Shown here: positions 1-8,205 of the stretch, piece after piece | Position numbering within the stretch: position 1 is the stretch's first letter | How the letters are laid out: each line of letters opens with the position of its first letter | Program-made: the position numbers and the translations under genes | Notes under the pieces: generated by a model | What the model was told of the DNA's origin: nothing | Databases searched by the model: none | The model's input: only the letters and a program-made list of their open reading frames with translations | Origin: CAZILN01 sp964540005 | GTDB taxonomy: Bacteria; Bacteroidota; Bacteroidia; Bacteroidales; SM23-62 | NCBI GenBank assembly: GCA_964540005.1 | Contig: CAZILN010000234.1 | Location: forward strand, 1-12,518 | Length of the DNA: 12,518 nucleotides | Direction of reading: 5' to 3'

Positions 1-576
1 GTAATGGTTGGTGCTGGTCAGCAATTTACCCTCAGCATCGAAAACAGAAACCCGCCAGGGGGATTCAGTGATCCTGACCTCCCCATATGTGCCGGTATAA
101 ATATGACCCTCTTCAGTTTTACTGTATTTCCATGATCCGTCAACGGGAACAGTTCCGTCAACCAGCATCAGGGAAGGTTCATCGGAGAAACTACCGGAGC
201 CGGATCTGGCACGGAGCCTGATGGTTCTGGGCGAAACGAATTCTATTGAAAATGGAAGAGAGGGACTGGCTGCATATTCTATTCCCGGGAATTCGTTGGC
301 GCGGACAGGGTTCAGTCCGCCCATCATATTGTTAAACGCCATCCTGGTAGAATATTCGTACCGTTTATAAAGGATATTCCCTTTTCCGGTTTCCGGGTTA
401 AACGATTCCAGGTCGGTAGCCAGGTAATAGGTGTTTTTAAAATCCCAGAAATCACTGCTGATATCTACCGGTTCATTGTACAGATCAAATCCCTGCAGCT
501 GTGCATGTATTGTATTGCATAATAAACTTATAAGAATCAACAAAGGAATCAGTAAAAGGCTGTGCTTAGTTTTCAT
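1..576 (-). CDS. GH31 family glycoside hydrolase, N-terminal part (runs off left edge)
   Basis: The first 192 residues of a secreted protein are visible, starting at the ATG at 576-574; the frame is open to the window edge. Residues 1-26 form a signal peptide with a long Leu/Ile core ending I-H-A-Q. The rest matches the N-terminal beta-sandwich that precedes the barrel of Bacteroidota GH31 enzymes, notably the stretch LYKRYEYSTRMAFNNMMGG (about 69-87), the PFSIEFVSPRTIRLRARSG segment (about 107-125) and PWRVSVFDAEGKLLTST near the end. GH31 members are alpha-xylosidases, alpha-glucosidases and relatives; next to cellulases an alpha-xylosidase acting on xyloglucan fragments is a reasonable guess, but the catalytic residues lie outside the window. 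It is the last visible gene of the minus-strand cluster, 217 bases after the GH9-GH5 fusion. Family recognition comes from remembered pattern only. Confidence 0.75.
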   Translation of the reverse strand, partial: MKTKHSLLLIPLLILISLLCNTIHAQLQGFDLYNEPVDISSDFWDFKNTYYLATDLESFNPETGKGNILYKRYEYSTRMAFNNMMGGLNPVRANEFPGIEYAASPSLPFSIEFVSPRTIRLRARSGSGSFSDEPSLMLVDGTVPVDGSWKYSKTEEGHIYTGTYGEVRITESPWRVSVFDAEGKLLTSTNHY

Positions 577-618
577 GTGTATGCAGATTAAATATTAATT
601 GATTAGCAGAAATAATGT

Positions 619-688
619 CCTTGTTGTATATATATCCGGAAGATGTGATCAATTATAAATTGTAAACAACGTTATTCCACCAACAAGG
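619..688. repeat. 8-base inverted repeat in the gap before the GH31 gene
   Basis: CCTTGTTG at 619-626 is exactly complementary to CAACAAGG at 681-688, with 54 bases between, inside the AT-rich 217-base gap upstream of the GH31 gene. CAACAAG also occurs at 771-777. Within the loop is a small AT-rich dyad, CAATT-ATA-AATTG. It could be a leader structure or operator for GH31, or chance. No convincing Bacteroidota promoter (TTG then TAnnTTTG) was found nearby. Confidence 0.25.
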
Positions 689-764
689 TACTTATTTTTT
701 CACTGGATTCTCCCAACACTTTCAGCAATGTATCGTAAACTTCATACGCAGGCCTGGTATATTC

Positions 765-786
765 AAGGCTCAACAAGTGAGGCCTT
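765..786 (-). other. Intercistronic stem-loop just after the GH9-GH5 stop codon
   Basis: AAGGCTCA (765-772) pairs with TGAGGCCTT (778-786) with one bulged G and a 5-base loop. On the minus-strand transcript it starts 7 bases after the TGA stop of the GH9-GH5 fusion gene. No T-run follows on the minus strand, so it is not a classic intrinsic terminator. It may mark an mRNA processing or stabilising point between the fusion gene and GH31. Confidence 0.35.
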
Positions 787-793
787 CATACTA

Positions 794-3700
794 TCAGAGT
801 TTTATCAGTTTGCTCTTTTTTACACCCTTGTCTGTCCGGATCAGCACTTCATAGTACCCGGATTGCAGCTCGTGTATATCTATAACCGAATTACCGGAAT
901 AATTATCATGGATCACTGTTTTACCATTGATATTAATTATTATGAGCTCATAATCGAACTGCTTACCGCATTCAATAATGAGTGTTTCCCTGCCGGGATT
1001 GGGATACATCCTCAGGGAACTCAGTTCTGAAAGCACTTCGTTCCCCACCACAACAGAGATCCTTATAAAAACAGTTCCGGATATATCACCCTTCGCCCAT
1101 ACAGCCTCAATTGCCGCCGTCCCCTGACCGATTGCCACCAGCATCCCCGTGGTCTCATCGAAGTCTATTATTGATGCTCCCTGTATAATTTCAAAACTAT
1201 ATTCCTTAACAGTTGCATCCTCCGGCTGAACTTCCACCTCCAGGTAAACAGTATCATTGACAAACATATCCACCAGGGAAGGGATAATGACGATACTGGT
1301 GACCGCTTTTTCAATGATCCTGATATCCATGCTGAGAGTGAATGAATCCGTATCATGGCTTACCACTTCAATGGTAACAAGGCCTGTATCCATTGCAATC
1401 AGGCGTCCGGTGGATTGATCAAAATCCACTAGGGAGTTACCCTCTGCCACCCGTATGTGAAAGTCCTGGACGGAAGCATCCTGAGGCTGGATCTCAGCCT
1501 CAATAAACAGGCTGTCATGGATGTACATCTCCTCCACAGCGGGTGAGATGGTAATGCCGGTTACAGCAATTTTCCTGACCTCAATTTCCCTGCTGAAGGT
1601 AATCGAATTTTTATCCAGGCTAAGAGCTTTAAGGGTCACGGTCCCTTCTGCCCGGGCCACCAGCATACCGGTCAGGGAATCATAGGTTACCGCCTCCGTA
1701 TCTCCCTGTATTTCAATCAAGTATTCAGAATTAATGGCATTAACAGGAGCAATGATCACCTCCAGAGGAATGGTATCCCCAATTATCATGGTATTAATGT
1801 CCGGAGATAAGTATATCCCGCTCACCCTCACCGTATCATCTTCGTAAAAGGAAGACGGACGGCTGGCTGTTCTCATAAGGCTGTAGGGATGATCCGCCAT
1901 CATGGAAGCTGCATACGGTGTTTCCCACTCAGCGAAGATCCCGTCTATGGTATGATCGAAATTCGGGACACAATGGCCGTTACTGACCCCTCCCCATGAC
2001 CAGGATAACCAGCCGATATCATTTCTGCCTGTCGCATCCAGTCCGGTTCCAAAATCAAGAATATTGCATGTCGGATAGGCAGTAGGTGATGGTCCTTCCC
2101 CGATGATAACAGGCAATCCTTCGTTTATAGACCTGGTGGCAACCCGGTGGTAATTGTCAGTGGTTGACCAGTAGGAGTGAACCGAAAAAAGTACGTTCTC
2201 AAGCGGATCATGCGCCAGTATCTCCTTCCAGTTATTGAAAATTATATCCACATTCTGGCCCCATGTACTTGCATCGATGACAATGGGGACCGTATAACCA
2301 TATTCCCTCAGGGAATCGATAGCTGCCATGTATTCATCCCTGAACTGCTGGTCGCTCACATTGCCGTCGCCTACTTCGTTCCCGATATTGAGCAGGGTCC
2401 ACCTGCGGTTTCTTTGTATCCCTTCCATCAGGACCGTGTCCCTCCAGAAATCCACGCAAACATCCAGGTTCTCCCAATCTCCCGTTGCCGAGTGGCATTC
2501 AGGCATGGCGATCATTTTACCGGCAATGCAATTATCGATGAGTTCGACCAGGGTTTCCTTATTTCCTTCTTCCTCTGTCCATACCAGCCTTACACAGTTG
2601 GCTCCCGTTTGGTCAATCTGAGGCAAATATTGTATCCCGGATTTATCGTCTGACCAGACGAACATCTCGTTAACCCCTTTGAGGATCACTCTTTCCCCTC
2701 TGGCCGTATACAGGTACCTTCCTTCCACATACATGGTATCGCCCGCTGTAGTATCCGGGAATGCAATGCAGGCCCCCGGATCAAGGGAGGGGGTGATCCC
2801 GGTATTGCCACCCGCACAGACCCCGCAGGAATCGATGAAGGCGCTCCCGCTGTCATCCCCGTTACAATCCCGGCCGGCCGTTACATATTTAGACAGCAAT
2901 CGGATGTAACTCACCTGGTAGCCGCATGAGTTCTCGGTGACCGACCAGGAGTTCAGCGGCCAGCTTGTGTTGAAGTCCTTATACGATTTCTGGTCGGGCT
3001 GGCCTTTAGGCGGGGTGATGGATTCAGACAAGCACTTCGCGTTGTTTTCAGCAGACCAGCATCCGGTCGGGCAGCAATCATCCCAGTCATATCCCGGATT
3101 CGGGCCCCCTGCCAGGAACCCTGGTGCTGGTCCGTACACAGATACCCCCACCCTGTCCCAGAGCGCGCTGCCATCGGAAAACCAGGAATGGTAAAATTCA
3201 TTAACCCCGTTCTCGGCCCCGTAGGCATACATATTTGAAAGGTAAACGAAATTAAGAGGATTGACCCCGTTAATATAGTTGATAAACGTAAGGGCGGCAT
3301 CCCATGCAGTACTGCTGATGGCCGAATCTACCTTATAGCTGATCAGGTCATAATACATATTGCCCTGGGAGGACTTGGTATTATTGCTCCCCCAGGTATA
3401 GTCCTTTATATAGGCCAGATAGGGGTCCTTATTACTCAGGTAAGCAGCCAGGTTATCCCCTCCGTTTATGACTGCATTTTTATAGACAGACAGGATATCT
3501 TCCTGGACGGTCACTGTACCGTCATCCAGCGTGGTGTAATATAAAAGCACATCCTGGTTTGTGGTTTCGAAAGGATAGGCATAGGGCGATGCTATCAGGT
3601 GGCAATCCTGGTAATTTGCATCGAAATAATCACGATAACTGACGTCCCCTGTTACTTCAAACAGGAAACAGGCTGCTTCCAGCTTGATCATATCCCTGTC

Positions 3701-4771
3701 ATAATCTCCTACTTCCTGTTGGCCTGCTCCCAAACCCTCCGAATCATAATCGGCGGAATTGTTATAAAAAAGAACCAAGGGATTCGCATCACCCCACTCC
3801 CAGGCCCGGAGTGCCCTGGCCAGGAGGGTATCAGCGTAATCAGTCATACCTGCGGACCGGTAGACCTTTGAGGCAATAACAAAGGCCGCTGCCGTATTCA
3901 TGGTGGCCGAGGTGTTGGCCGGACCATAATAACTGGGGCCGGTCACGGCGGAAGGGGGACTCCCGTGGGATTCACCTACGATACTCAGCACGCTTCCGTC
4001 TTGCTGTTGCATGCGCATCAGGTGGTCTATCCCCCAAACTGCCTCATCCAGAATGTCCGGAATTCCATTCCCCGATTCAGGTATGTTATAATCATCAGCC
4101 CATGCCTGGGGTTTTTCCAGGTAGGCCTTCATCATTTCCACCACATAATTGGCAGTCCAGTTAGTATACTTATTGTAATCACCGGCATCATACCAGCCCC
4201 CGCTGAGATCCTTTTCCGTGGCAGGGTTATCCTGGTCAAAGAAAGAACGGCAGTTCGCATCCTGCAAAGGCCCTATATGGCTGGCACTGTCTGCCCACGC
4301 CTCCCCGGCATAGGCAACTTCCTTATTAAATCCAGAACGCTGGTAGAAGAAGCTCCGCATAGCCTGCCTGAGCAATTCATTGTATACATTATGAGCGATC
4401 TCAAATTCATAGGACCTCAGATCATGCTGCTCATCCAGTACAAAATACCTCCCGGGTTCTTCCACGCCCGAAAAATCAAAGTGCCAGGCCTTATCCCCGG
4501 AAGAAGCATCGGTACTCCCGTTTTTCCACCTGGAGATTTCCCCCCTGTAGACCTTTTCCCCGGTGGTTGCATTGACCACAGAATAATAATCACCCGGGAC
4601 AAAGGACTCGCCGGCATCAAATCCTGTCTGGGGGTTCTTAATAACCGCAATTTTTTTTGCCTGGGGCAAGTAACCGATCTGGTCGACAATGATGAACTTC
4701 GAATGTGTCTGGGCCTTTGAGGCTGTGGCAAATAATATTATAAACAGAACAATAAGTAGCTGTGATCTCAT
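794..4771 (-). CDS. Secreted bifunctional GH9 endoglucanase / GH5_8 mannanase-like enzyme with BIG2 repeats and T9SS signal
   Basis: This 1325-residue modular enzyme starts with a signal peptide (1-21, ending A-S-K-A-Q). Residues 22-125 are the Ig-like domain usual before GH9 catalytic modules. The GH9 module (about 130-633) has GGWYDAGDYNKY with candidate base/nucleophile D195 and D198, and SVTENS with the proton donor E613. A Cys-rich linker with DCNGD and DSCGVC (635-658) follows. Residues about 681-976 resemble Bacillus-type GH5 subfamily 8 mannanases: GVN at 699-701, TGANCVRLVW with R728, NIGNE with acid/base E799, FSVHSYW with H865, IIGEG with nucleophile E892, and WLSWSWGG. Three BIG2-like domains (983-1240) and a C-terminal sorting domain with a YPNP motif (1256-1259) ending K-S-K-L-I-K-L complete it. 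It probably acts on cellulose or beta-glucan and on mannan or glucomannan from the cell surface or as a free enzyme. Domain families are well supported; exact substrates are inferred. Confidence 0.93.
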   Translation of the reverse strand: MRSQLLIVLFIILFATASKAQTHSKFIIVDQIGYLPQAKKIAVIKNPQTGFDAGESFVPGDYYSVVNATTGEKVYRGEISRWKNGSTDASSGDKAWHFDFSGVEEPGRYFVLDEQHDLRSYEFEIAHNVYNELLRQAMRSFFYQRSGFNKEVAYAGEAWADSASHIGPLQDANCRSFFDQDNPATEKDLSGGWYDAGDYNKYTNWTANYVVEMMKAYLEKPQAWADDYNIPESGNGIPDILDEAVWGIDHLMRMQQQDGSVLSIVGESHGSPPSAVTGPSYYGPANTSATMNTAAAFVIASKVYRSAGMTDYADTLLARALRAWEWGDANPLVLFYNNSADYDSEGLGAGQQEVGDYDRDMIKLEAACFLFEVTGDVSYRDYFDANYQDCHLIASPYAYPFETTNQDVLLYYTTLDDGTVTVQEDILSVYKNAVINGGDNLAAYLSNKDPYLAYIKDYTWGSNNTKSSQGNMYYDLISYKVDSAISSTAWDAALTFINYINGVNPLNFVYLSNMYAYGAENGVNEFYHSWFSDGSALWDRVGVSVYGPAPGFLAGGPNPGYDWDDCCPTGCWSAENNAKCLSESITPPKGQPDQKSYKDFNTSWPLNSWSVTENSCGYQVSYIRLLSKYVTAGRDCNGDDSGSAFIDSCGVCAGGNTGITPSLDPGACIAFPDTTAGDTMYVEGRYLYTARGERVILKGVNEMFVWSDDKSGIQYLPQIDQTGANCVRLVWTEEEGNKETLVELIDNCIAGKMIAMPECHSATGDWENLDVCVDFWRDTVLMEGIQRNRRWTLLNIGNEVGDGNVSDQQFRDEYMAAIDSLREYGYTVPIVIDASTWGQNVDIIFNNWKEILAHDPLENVLFSVHSYWSTTDNYHRVATRSINEGLPVIIGEGPSPTAYPTCNILDFGTGLDATGRNDIGWLSWSWGGVSNGHCVPNFDHTIDGIFAEWETPYAASMMADHPYSLMRTASRPSSFYEDDTVRVSGIYLSPDINTMIIGDTIPLEVIIAPVNAINSEYLIEIQGDTEAVTYDSLTGMLVARAEGTVTLKALSLDKNSITFSREIEVRKIAVTGITISPAVEEMYIHDSLFIEAEIQPQDASVQDFHIRVAEGNSLVDFDQSTGRLIAMDTGLVTIEVVSHDTDSFTLSMDIRIIEKAVTSIVIIPSLVDMFVNDTVYLEVEVQPEDATVKEYSFEIIQGASIIDFDETTGMLVAIGQGTAAIEAVWAKGDISGTVFIRISVVVGNEVLSELSSLRMYPNPGRETLIIECGKQFDYELIIININGKTVIHDNYSGNSVIDIHELQSGYYEVLIRTDKGVKKSKLIKL
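797..1021 (-). other. T9SS type A C-terminal sorting domain (part of the GH9-GH5 protein)
   Basis: Residues 1251-1325 of the fusion protein begin S-S-L-R-M-Y-P-N-P, continue with the strand-rich pattern containing a G-K-T-V turn and an L-Q-S-G-Y-Y-E-V-L-I motif, and end in a lysine-rich K-S-K-L-I-K-L tail. This is the standard pattern of type A sorting domains recognised by the type IX secretion system and removed after outer-membrane passage. It is the only such domain among the glycan enzymes visible here. Confidence 0.9.
1052..1825 (-). repeat. Three BIG2-like Ig-fold repeats within the GH9-GH5 protein
   Basis: Three consecutive units of about 84 residues (983-1066, 1069-1153, 1157-1240) each begin V-[ST]-x-I-x-[IL]-x-P, continue with a D-[ST]-[ILV] strand and the P-x-[DN]-A turn, and contain a signature DS/QS/ETTG-[MR]-L-[VI]-A followed by a G-T/L-V/A strand. 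This is the Bacterial Ig-like domain group 2 pattern. They probably act as a spacer between the catalytic modules and the sorting domain, or bind cell surface or glycan. The units are diverged at protein and DNA level, so they are old rather than a recent expansion. Confidence 0.8.
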
Positions 4772-4853
4772 GCTTGTAAGGTTTTGGGTTCAGAACCTGC
4801 AAGGTAATGGAATCAGGATTAACTTTAATAGGATTCCTTCGAAAAATAGCTGT

Positions 4854-6200
4854 TTATAATGCTTTTGAAAGAATTACCGGCCGGCTGTCCGGCATCACAT
4901 TATATAGTACCCGGACTTCCCCGTTTTCATTCACGGTCGCAATCTTTTCCTTTTTATCCCCCTGTTGAACCATTACATACTGCCAGTCCTCAGGAACCGT
5001 GGTTTTTAGGCTCAGGGGAATATCATATATCCTTTTGTCCAGTTCATTGCCAAATTCAATCATGATGGAACCCTCTTTCTCTGTCTGATTGATCCTGCTG
5101 TTCATGCGTTCCCTGACATATTTATAGGCATCCTGGAATGTTGCCACCCATACATCATCTTCCTTGTTCTTAATGTAGTTAAAATACTGCTCAACGGTAT
5201 CAGCTGCAAGGGCTTCCCATCCTATCCCTTCAATACCGTGAATAACCAGTACCAGCCAGACATTATTCCTGATGCTTGTATCCACCCATGAGCACATCAG
5301 TGAATATGGAGTATCGGAGAGGGGGCCTCTCTGCCAGTGGATATATTCCCTGTTGGTATTGCCCGGTATTCGGTTGTCAGAACGCAATATCTCATCTATA
5401 TAGTCCTCAGGCACCCTGTTTCTAAGGAAAGGGAACCGGGGGCAGGTGATCTCCATAACCCTCTCATCGTGTATCCCGAAAGGGCATTCAACCGAAAGCG
5501 TGTGTTTAAAGCCCAGATGGTTCTCGATATCTTCCCTGCATTTCACCAGTTCATACAAAATATTTTCCTCATCCATGGCCGATAAATGAGGATGAGAAAT
5601 GGTATGACAGGCAAATTCATGTGTCCCCTGTGCATATCGCTCCAGATCCTTCCAGCCGATTGCACCTTCCCGGGCAGTTTTTTCAGCCTCGGTGACCTTA
5701 TAAACCTTACCCGATTCACGCAGGATGGCACAGATCTCATCTACGGTTTTTAGTACACGTTCATAGCGTCCGCGCTCGATATTGCTGCCTATGCTGTACA
5801 TATCATAATCCCTGATCTCAGGTACATTCTGCACTTCCCGAAGGTACCTGATCATGGATGTTCTTTCAAGCATATTCGCAGTATCGGTGGGACGGGTACC
5901 GGATTCCTCAATTATCTCCATGATCGGGCGGCCCACAAATACAGGTTGATATTTTGAGTCAGGGAAATTTCCCGTATTGATAAAAAATGTTCCCGGCATC
6001 TCAAGCTGATCCAGGATGGGTATGGCAATCTCGAACTGGTTCCTTGAGCCATCATCAAAAGTAATCGACACGCAGGCTTCTTTCCCATCCATCCACTTCA
6101 TAATCTCGGTCTGGGAGCTCAGGTCTGTAGCGGGTAACAGCTGAAAAACCGTCAGCATGAATACCATCAGGGGTTTATTATCGGAGAGGATTGTTTTCAT
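4854..6200 (-). CDS. CE4-like polysaccharide deacetylase family protein, secreted
   Basis: The start is placed at the ATG at 6200-6198, giving 448 residues, because it begins a hydrophobic export signal (MKTILS, core about 12-26); the in-frame ATG at 6242 would add 14 polar residues ahead of it. An AGGA lies just upstream of the chosen start. The NodB-type fold is shown by SITFDDGS (D48, D49), HTISHPH (metal ligands H199 and H203) and a late VLVIHGIEGIGWE (H321). The usual Arg-containing motif 3 is replaced by ECPFGIHDERV around residue 239. About 70 residues after 380 form a probable beta-sandwich tail. Family members remove acetyl groups from glycans; between two GH9 genes, deacetylation of hemicellulose is a plausible role, but a peptidoglycan or other glycan substrate is not excluded. 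There is no T9SS signal. It sits 56 bases after GH9 and 82 before the fusion gene. Confidence 0.85.
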   Translation of the reverse strand: MKTILSDNKPLMVFMLTVFQLLPATDLSSQTEIMKWMDGKEACVSITFDDGSRNQFEIAIPILDQLEMPGTFFINTGNFPDSKYQPVFVGRPIMEIIEESGTRPTDTANMLERTSMIRYLREVQNVPEIRDYDMYSIGSNIERGRYERVLKTVDEICAILRESGKVYKVTEAEKTAREGAIGWKDLERYAQGTHEFACHTISHPHLSAMDEENILYELVKCREDIENHLGFKHTLSVECPFGIHDERVMEITCPRFPFLRNRVPEDYIDEILRSDNRIPGNTNREYIHWQRGPLSDTPYSLMCSWVDTSIRNNVWLVLVIHGIEGIGWEALAADTVEQYFNYIKNKEDDVWVATFQDAYKYVRERMNSRINQTEKEGSIMIEFGNELDKRIYDIPLSLKTTVPEDWQYVMVQQGDKKEKIATVNENGEVRVLYNVMPDSRPVILSKAL

Positions 6201-6256
6201 AAGATCCTGTTTAAAGAATTTATCTGCCCGGTAAGAAGGCATATCAGAATAATTTT

Positions 6257-8164
6257 CTATTGGTCACTTATCCTGACGAATTTGGACAACAGCCTTATGT
6301 ACTTGCACTGATAGGAGCAGGAGTTTTCAGTGATCTCCCATGAATTCAGAGGCCAGCTGGTATTGAAATCCTTATAAGATTTCTGGTCAGGCTGGTTCCT
6401 GGGCGGAGATATCGATTCTGAAAGACAGATCTTATTGTTGACTTCCCCGTTACATCCATCCGGACAACATCTGTCCCAGTTATAACGGGGGTTGGGGCCC
6501 CCGGTAAGATAACCCGGCGGGGGACCGTAGAGGGATTCCCCTACCCTGTCCCATTTCTCGCTTCCGTTGCAGAACCATGAATGGTAAAATTCGTTGACAC
6601 AATTGTCCCCGCCATAGGCATACATATTTGAGAGATAAACCATACCCAGTGGATTAAGCCCGTGAATATAGTGAATATACCTCATTGCAGCCTCCCTGGA
6701 AATACCTTCCAGCCCTTCATCAATTCCGTATGTAATAATATCGTGGAACAGATTCCCCTGGGATGACTTGGTTGCATTGCTTCCCCAGGTATAATTCCTG
6801 ATATGGGCAAAGTATGGATCTTTACCTTCCATTTGTGCCGGCAGGTTGTCTTCACCATCAACCATGCTGTTCCTGTAAGCCTCCCTGATCCTGTCCTGAA
6901 CAGATCCCGTTCCCCCTTCAAGCCTTGTGTAGTATAACAATACCTCCTGATCATCTGCATCAAAAGGAGTGCCGCTTTTTCTGGAAATAAGGCGGGTATT
7001 CGTATACTGAAGGTCGAATACATTACGGAAAGTTGTATCTCCGGTCGCGTCAAACAGGAAACAGGCTGCTTCCAGTGTGATCATGCCACGGCCGAAATCC
7101 CGCACCTCCATCCTACCTGCCCCGAGACCCTGTGAATTGTAATCTGCATGATTGTTATTGAAGAGCACATCCGGATTGGCCCGGGCCCATTCCCAGGCCA
7201 TAAGGGCAGCCTCCAGCAAACTGTCCGCATAATCTGCCATGCCAATAAGCCGGTACACCTTTGAGCCGATGGCCAGGGCGGCGGCTGTGTTCATAGTTGC
7301 CGAGGTGTTAACCGGACCATAATAACTTGGACCCGTGGCTGCGGAAGGGGGACTGGCATGTGATTCTCCGACAATGCTCAGGACGGATCCATCATCCTGC
7401 TGAAGGCGCAGCAGGTGATCGATACCCCATTTCACCTCATCCAGCAGATCGGGAATACCGTTGCCCGATTCGGGAATATTATAATCATCGGTCCATGCCC
7501 AGGGCCGTTCCAGCCAGGCCTTCATCAATTCTACTATATAATTTGCCGTCCAGCTCGTATACTTATTATAATCCCCGGCATCGTACCAGCCCCCGCTCAC
7601 ATCTTTTTCGGAGCCAGGATTTTCCTTATCGAAGAAGGACCGGCAATTCCTGTCCTGAAGATCACCCAGGTGACTGGCTTCATCGGCCCATGCCTCCCCG
7701 GCAAACTGTGCCTTCTTCTTAAAACCCGCACGTTGATAATAGAAGGTCCTTACAGCCTGCCTGAGCACTTCATTATAAACTTCCTCTGAAATAATGAATT
7801 CGTGAGACCGCAGCTGGTGTTCCTCATCCAGCACATAATAGGTCCCCGGTTCTGTAATTCCGGAAAAATTAAAGTACCAGGCCTTGTCACCCGATGAAGG
7901 ATCAACGCTTCCTCCGGCCCAGGCAGTGATGCCCGAAGTATATACCTTGCTGCCCGTGGAGGCATCTACCAGGGAATATGTCTTCCCGGGATTCCAGGAA
8001 CCGGCCGAATCGAAGCCCGCCACAGGATCTTTTATAACAGCCACCTTGCCTGACTCGGGCAGGTATCCGAACTGGTCGGTAATAATGAATTTTGAATGTT
8101 CCTGGGCCATACCGGTCAGAACCAGCAGGATGTTCAGGAAAAAAAGACTTATTAAGTTTCTCAT
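6257..8164 (-). CDS. Stand-alone GH9 endoglucanase-family enzyme
   Basis: The start chosen is the ATG at 8164-8162 (635 residues), which opens directly into a signal peptide (MRNLISLFF through L-T-G-M-A-Q); an upstream in-frame ATG at 8185 would add seven residues. With this start, every anchor checked has the same residue number as the GH9 part of the downstream fusion protein: H23, D195 and D198 in GGWYDAGDY, S467, C566, C567, C571, C580 and the proton donor E613 in EITENS. The order is an Ig-like N-terminal domain (about 23-125) and then the alpha-barrel GH9 catalytic module. GH9 enzymes cleave beta-1,4-glucans with inversion. The protein stops about seven residues after the catalytic module, with no linker, binding module or T9SS signal, so a periplasmic location is likely. 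It lies 41 bases after the GH5 gene. Endo- versus exo-action cannot be told. Confidence 0.93.
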   Translation of the reverse strand: MRNLISLFFLNILLVLTGMAQEHSKFIITDQFGYLPESGKVAVIKDPVAGFDSAGSWNPGKTYSLVDASTGSKVYTSGITAWAGGSVDPSSGDKAWYFNFSGITEPGTYYVLDEEHQLRSHEFIISEEVYNEVLRQAVRTFYYQRAGFKKKAQFAGEAWADEASHLGDLQDRNCRSFFDKENPGSEKDVSGGWYDAGDYNKYTSWTANYIVELMKAWLERPWAWTDDYNIPESGNGIPDLLDEVKWGIDHLLRLQQDDGSVLSIVGESHASPPSAATGPSYYGPVNTSATMNTAAALAIGSKVYRLIGMADYADSLLEAALMAWEWARANPDVLFNNNHADYNSQGLGAGRMEVRDFGRGMITLEAACFLFDATGDTTFRNVFDLQYTNTRLISRKSGTPFDADDQEVLLYYTRLEGGTGSVQDRIREAYRNSMVDGEDNLPAQMEGKDPYFAHIRNYTWGSNATKSSQGNLFHDIITYGIDEGLEGISREAAMRYIHYIHGLNPLGMVYLSNMYAYGGDNCVNEFYHSWFCNGSEKWDRVGESLYGPPPGYLTGGPNPRYNWDRCCPDGCNGEVNNKICLSESISPPRNQPDQKSYKDFNTSWPLNSWEITENSCSYQCKYIRLLSKFVRISDQ

Positions 8165-8205
8165 ATCCAGAATGATGCTAATCACACCCGGAGTGGGTTC
8201 AGCGT

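Noticed and set aside
728..1030. A plus-strand frame of 100 codons over the end of the fusion gene
   Set aside because: It mostly overlaps the T9SS sorting domain in antisense and has no recognisable features.
2177..2653. A 158-codon plus-strand open frame opposite the GH5_8 module
   Set aside because: The complementary strand encodes conserved GH5 motifs; this frame shows no domain and no start signal.
2798..2869. Dockerin domain between GH9 and GH5_8, suggested by the D-x-N-G-D pattern
   Set aside because: There is only one such motif, not the two about 22-residue repeats of a dockerin, and the Cys pattern does not belong to dockerins.
3965..4720. A 251-codon open frame on the plus strand opposite the GH9 module of the fusion gene
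   Set aside because: It is antisense to an unambiguous GH9 coding region, has no recognisable domain, and a similar antisense frame at 7415-7789 lies opposite the same part of the paralogous GH9, which is what shared codon pattern would produce.
4809..4837. GGAATC/GATTCC inverted repeat in the gap before the fusion gene
   Set aside because: Arms are only six bases with a 17-base loop and no T-run; expected by chance.
6201..6242. Longer N-terminus for the deacetylase starting at 6242
   Set aside because: It would place a polar charged stretch in front of the export signal; the ATG at 6200 gives a normal signal peptide and has an AGGA upstream.
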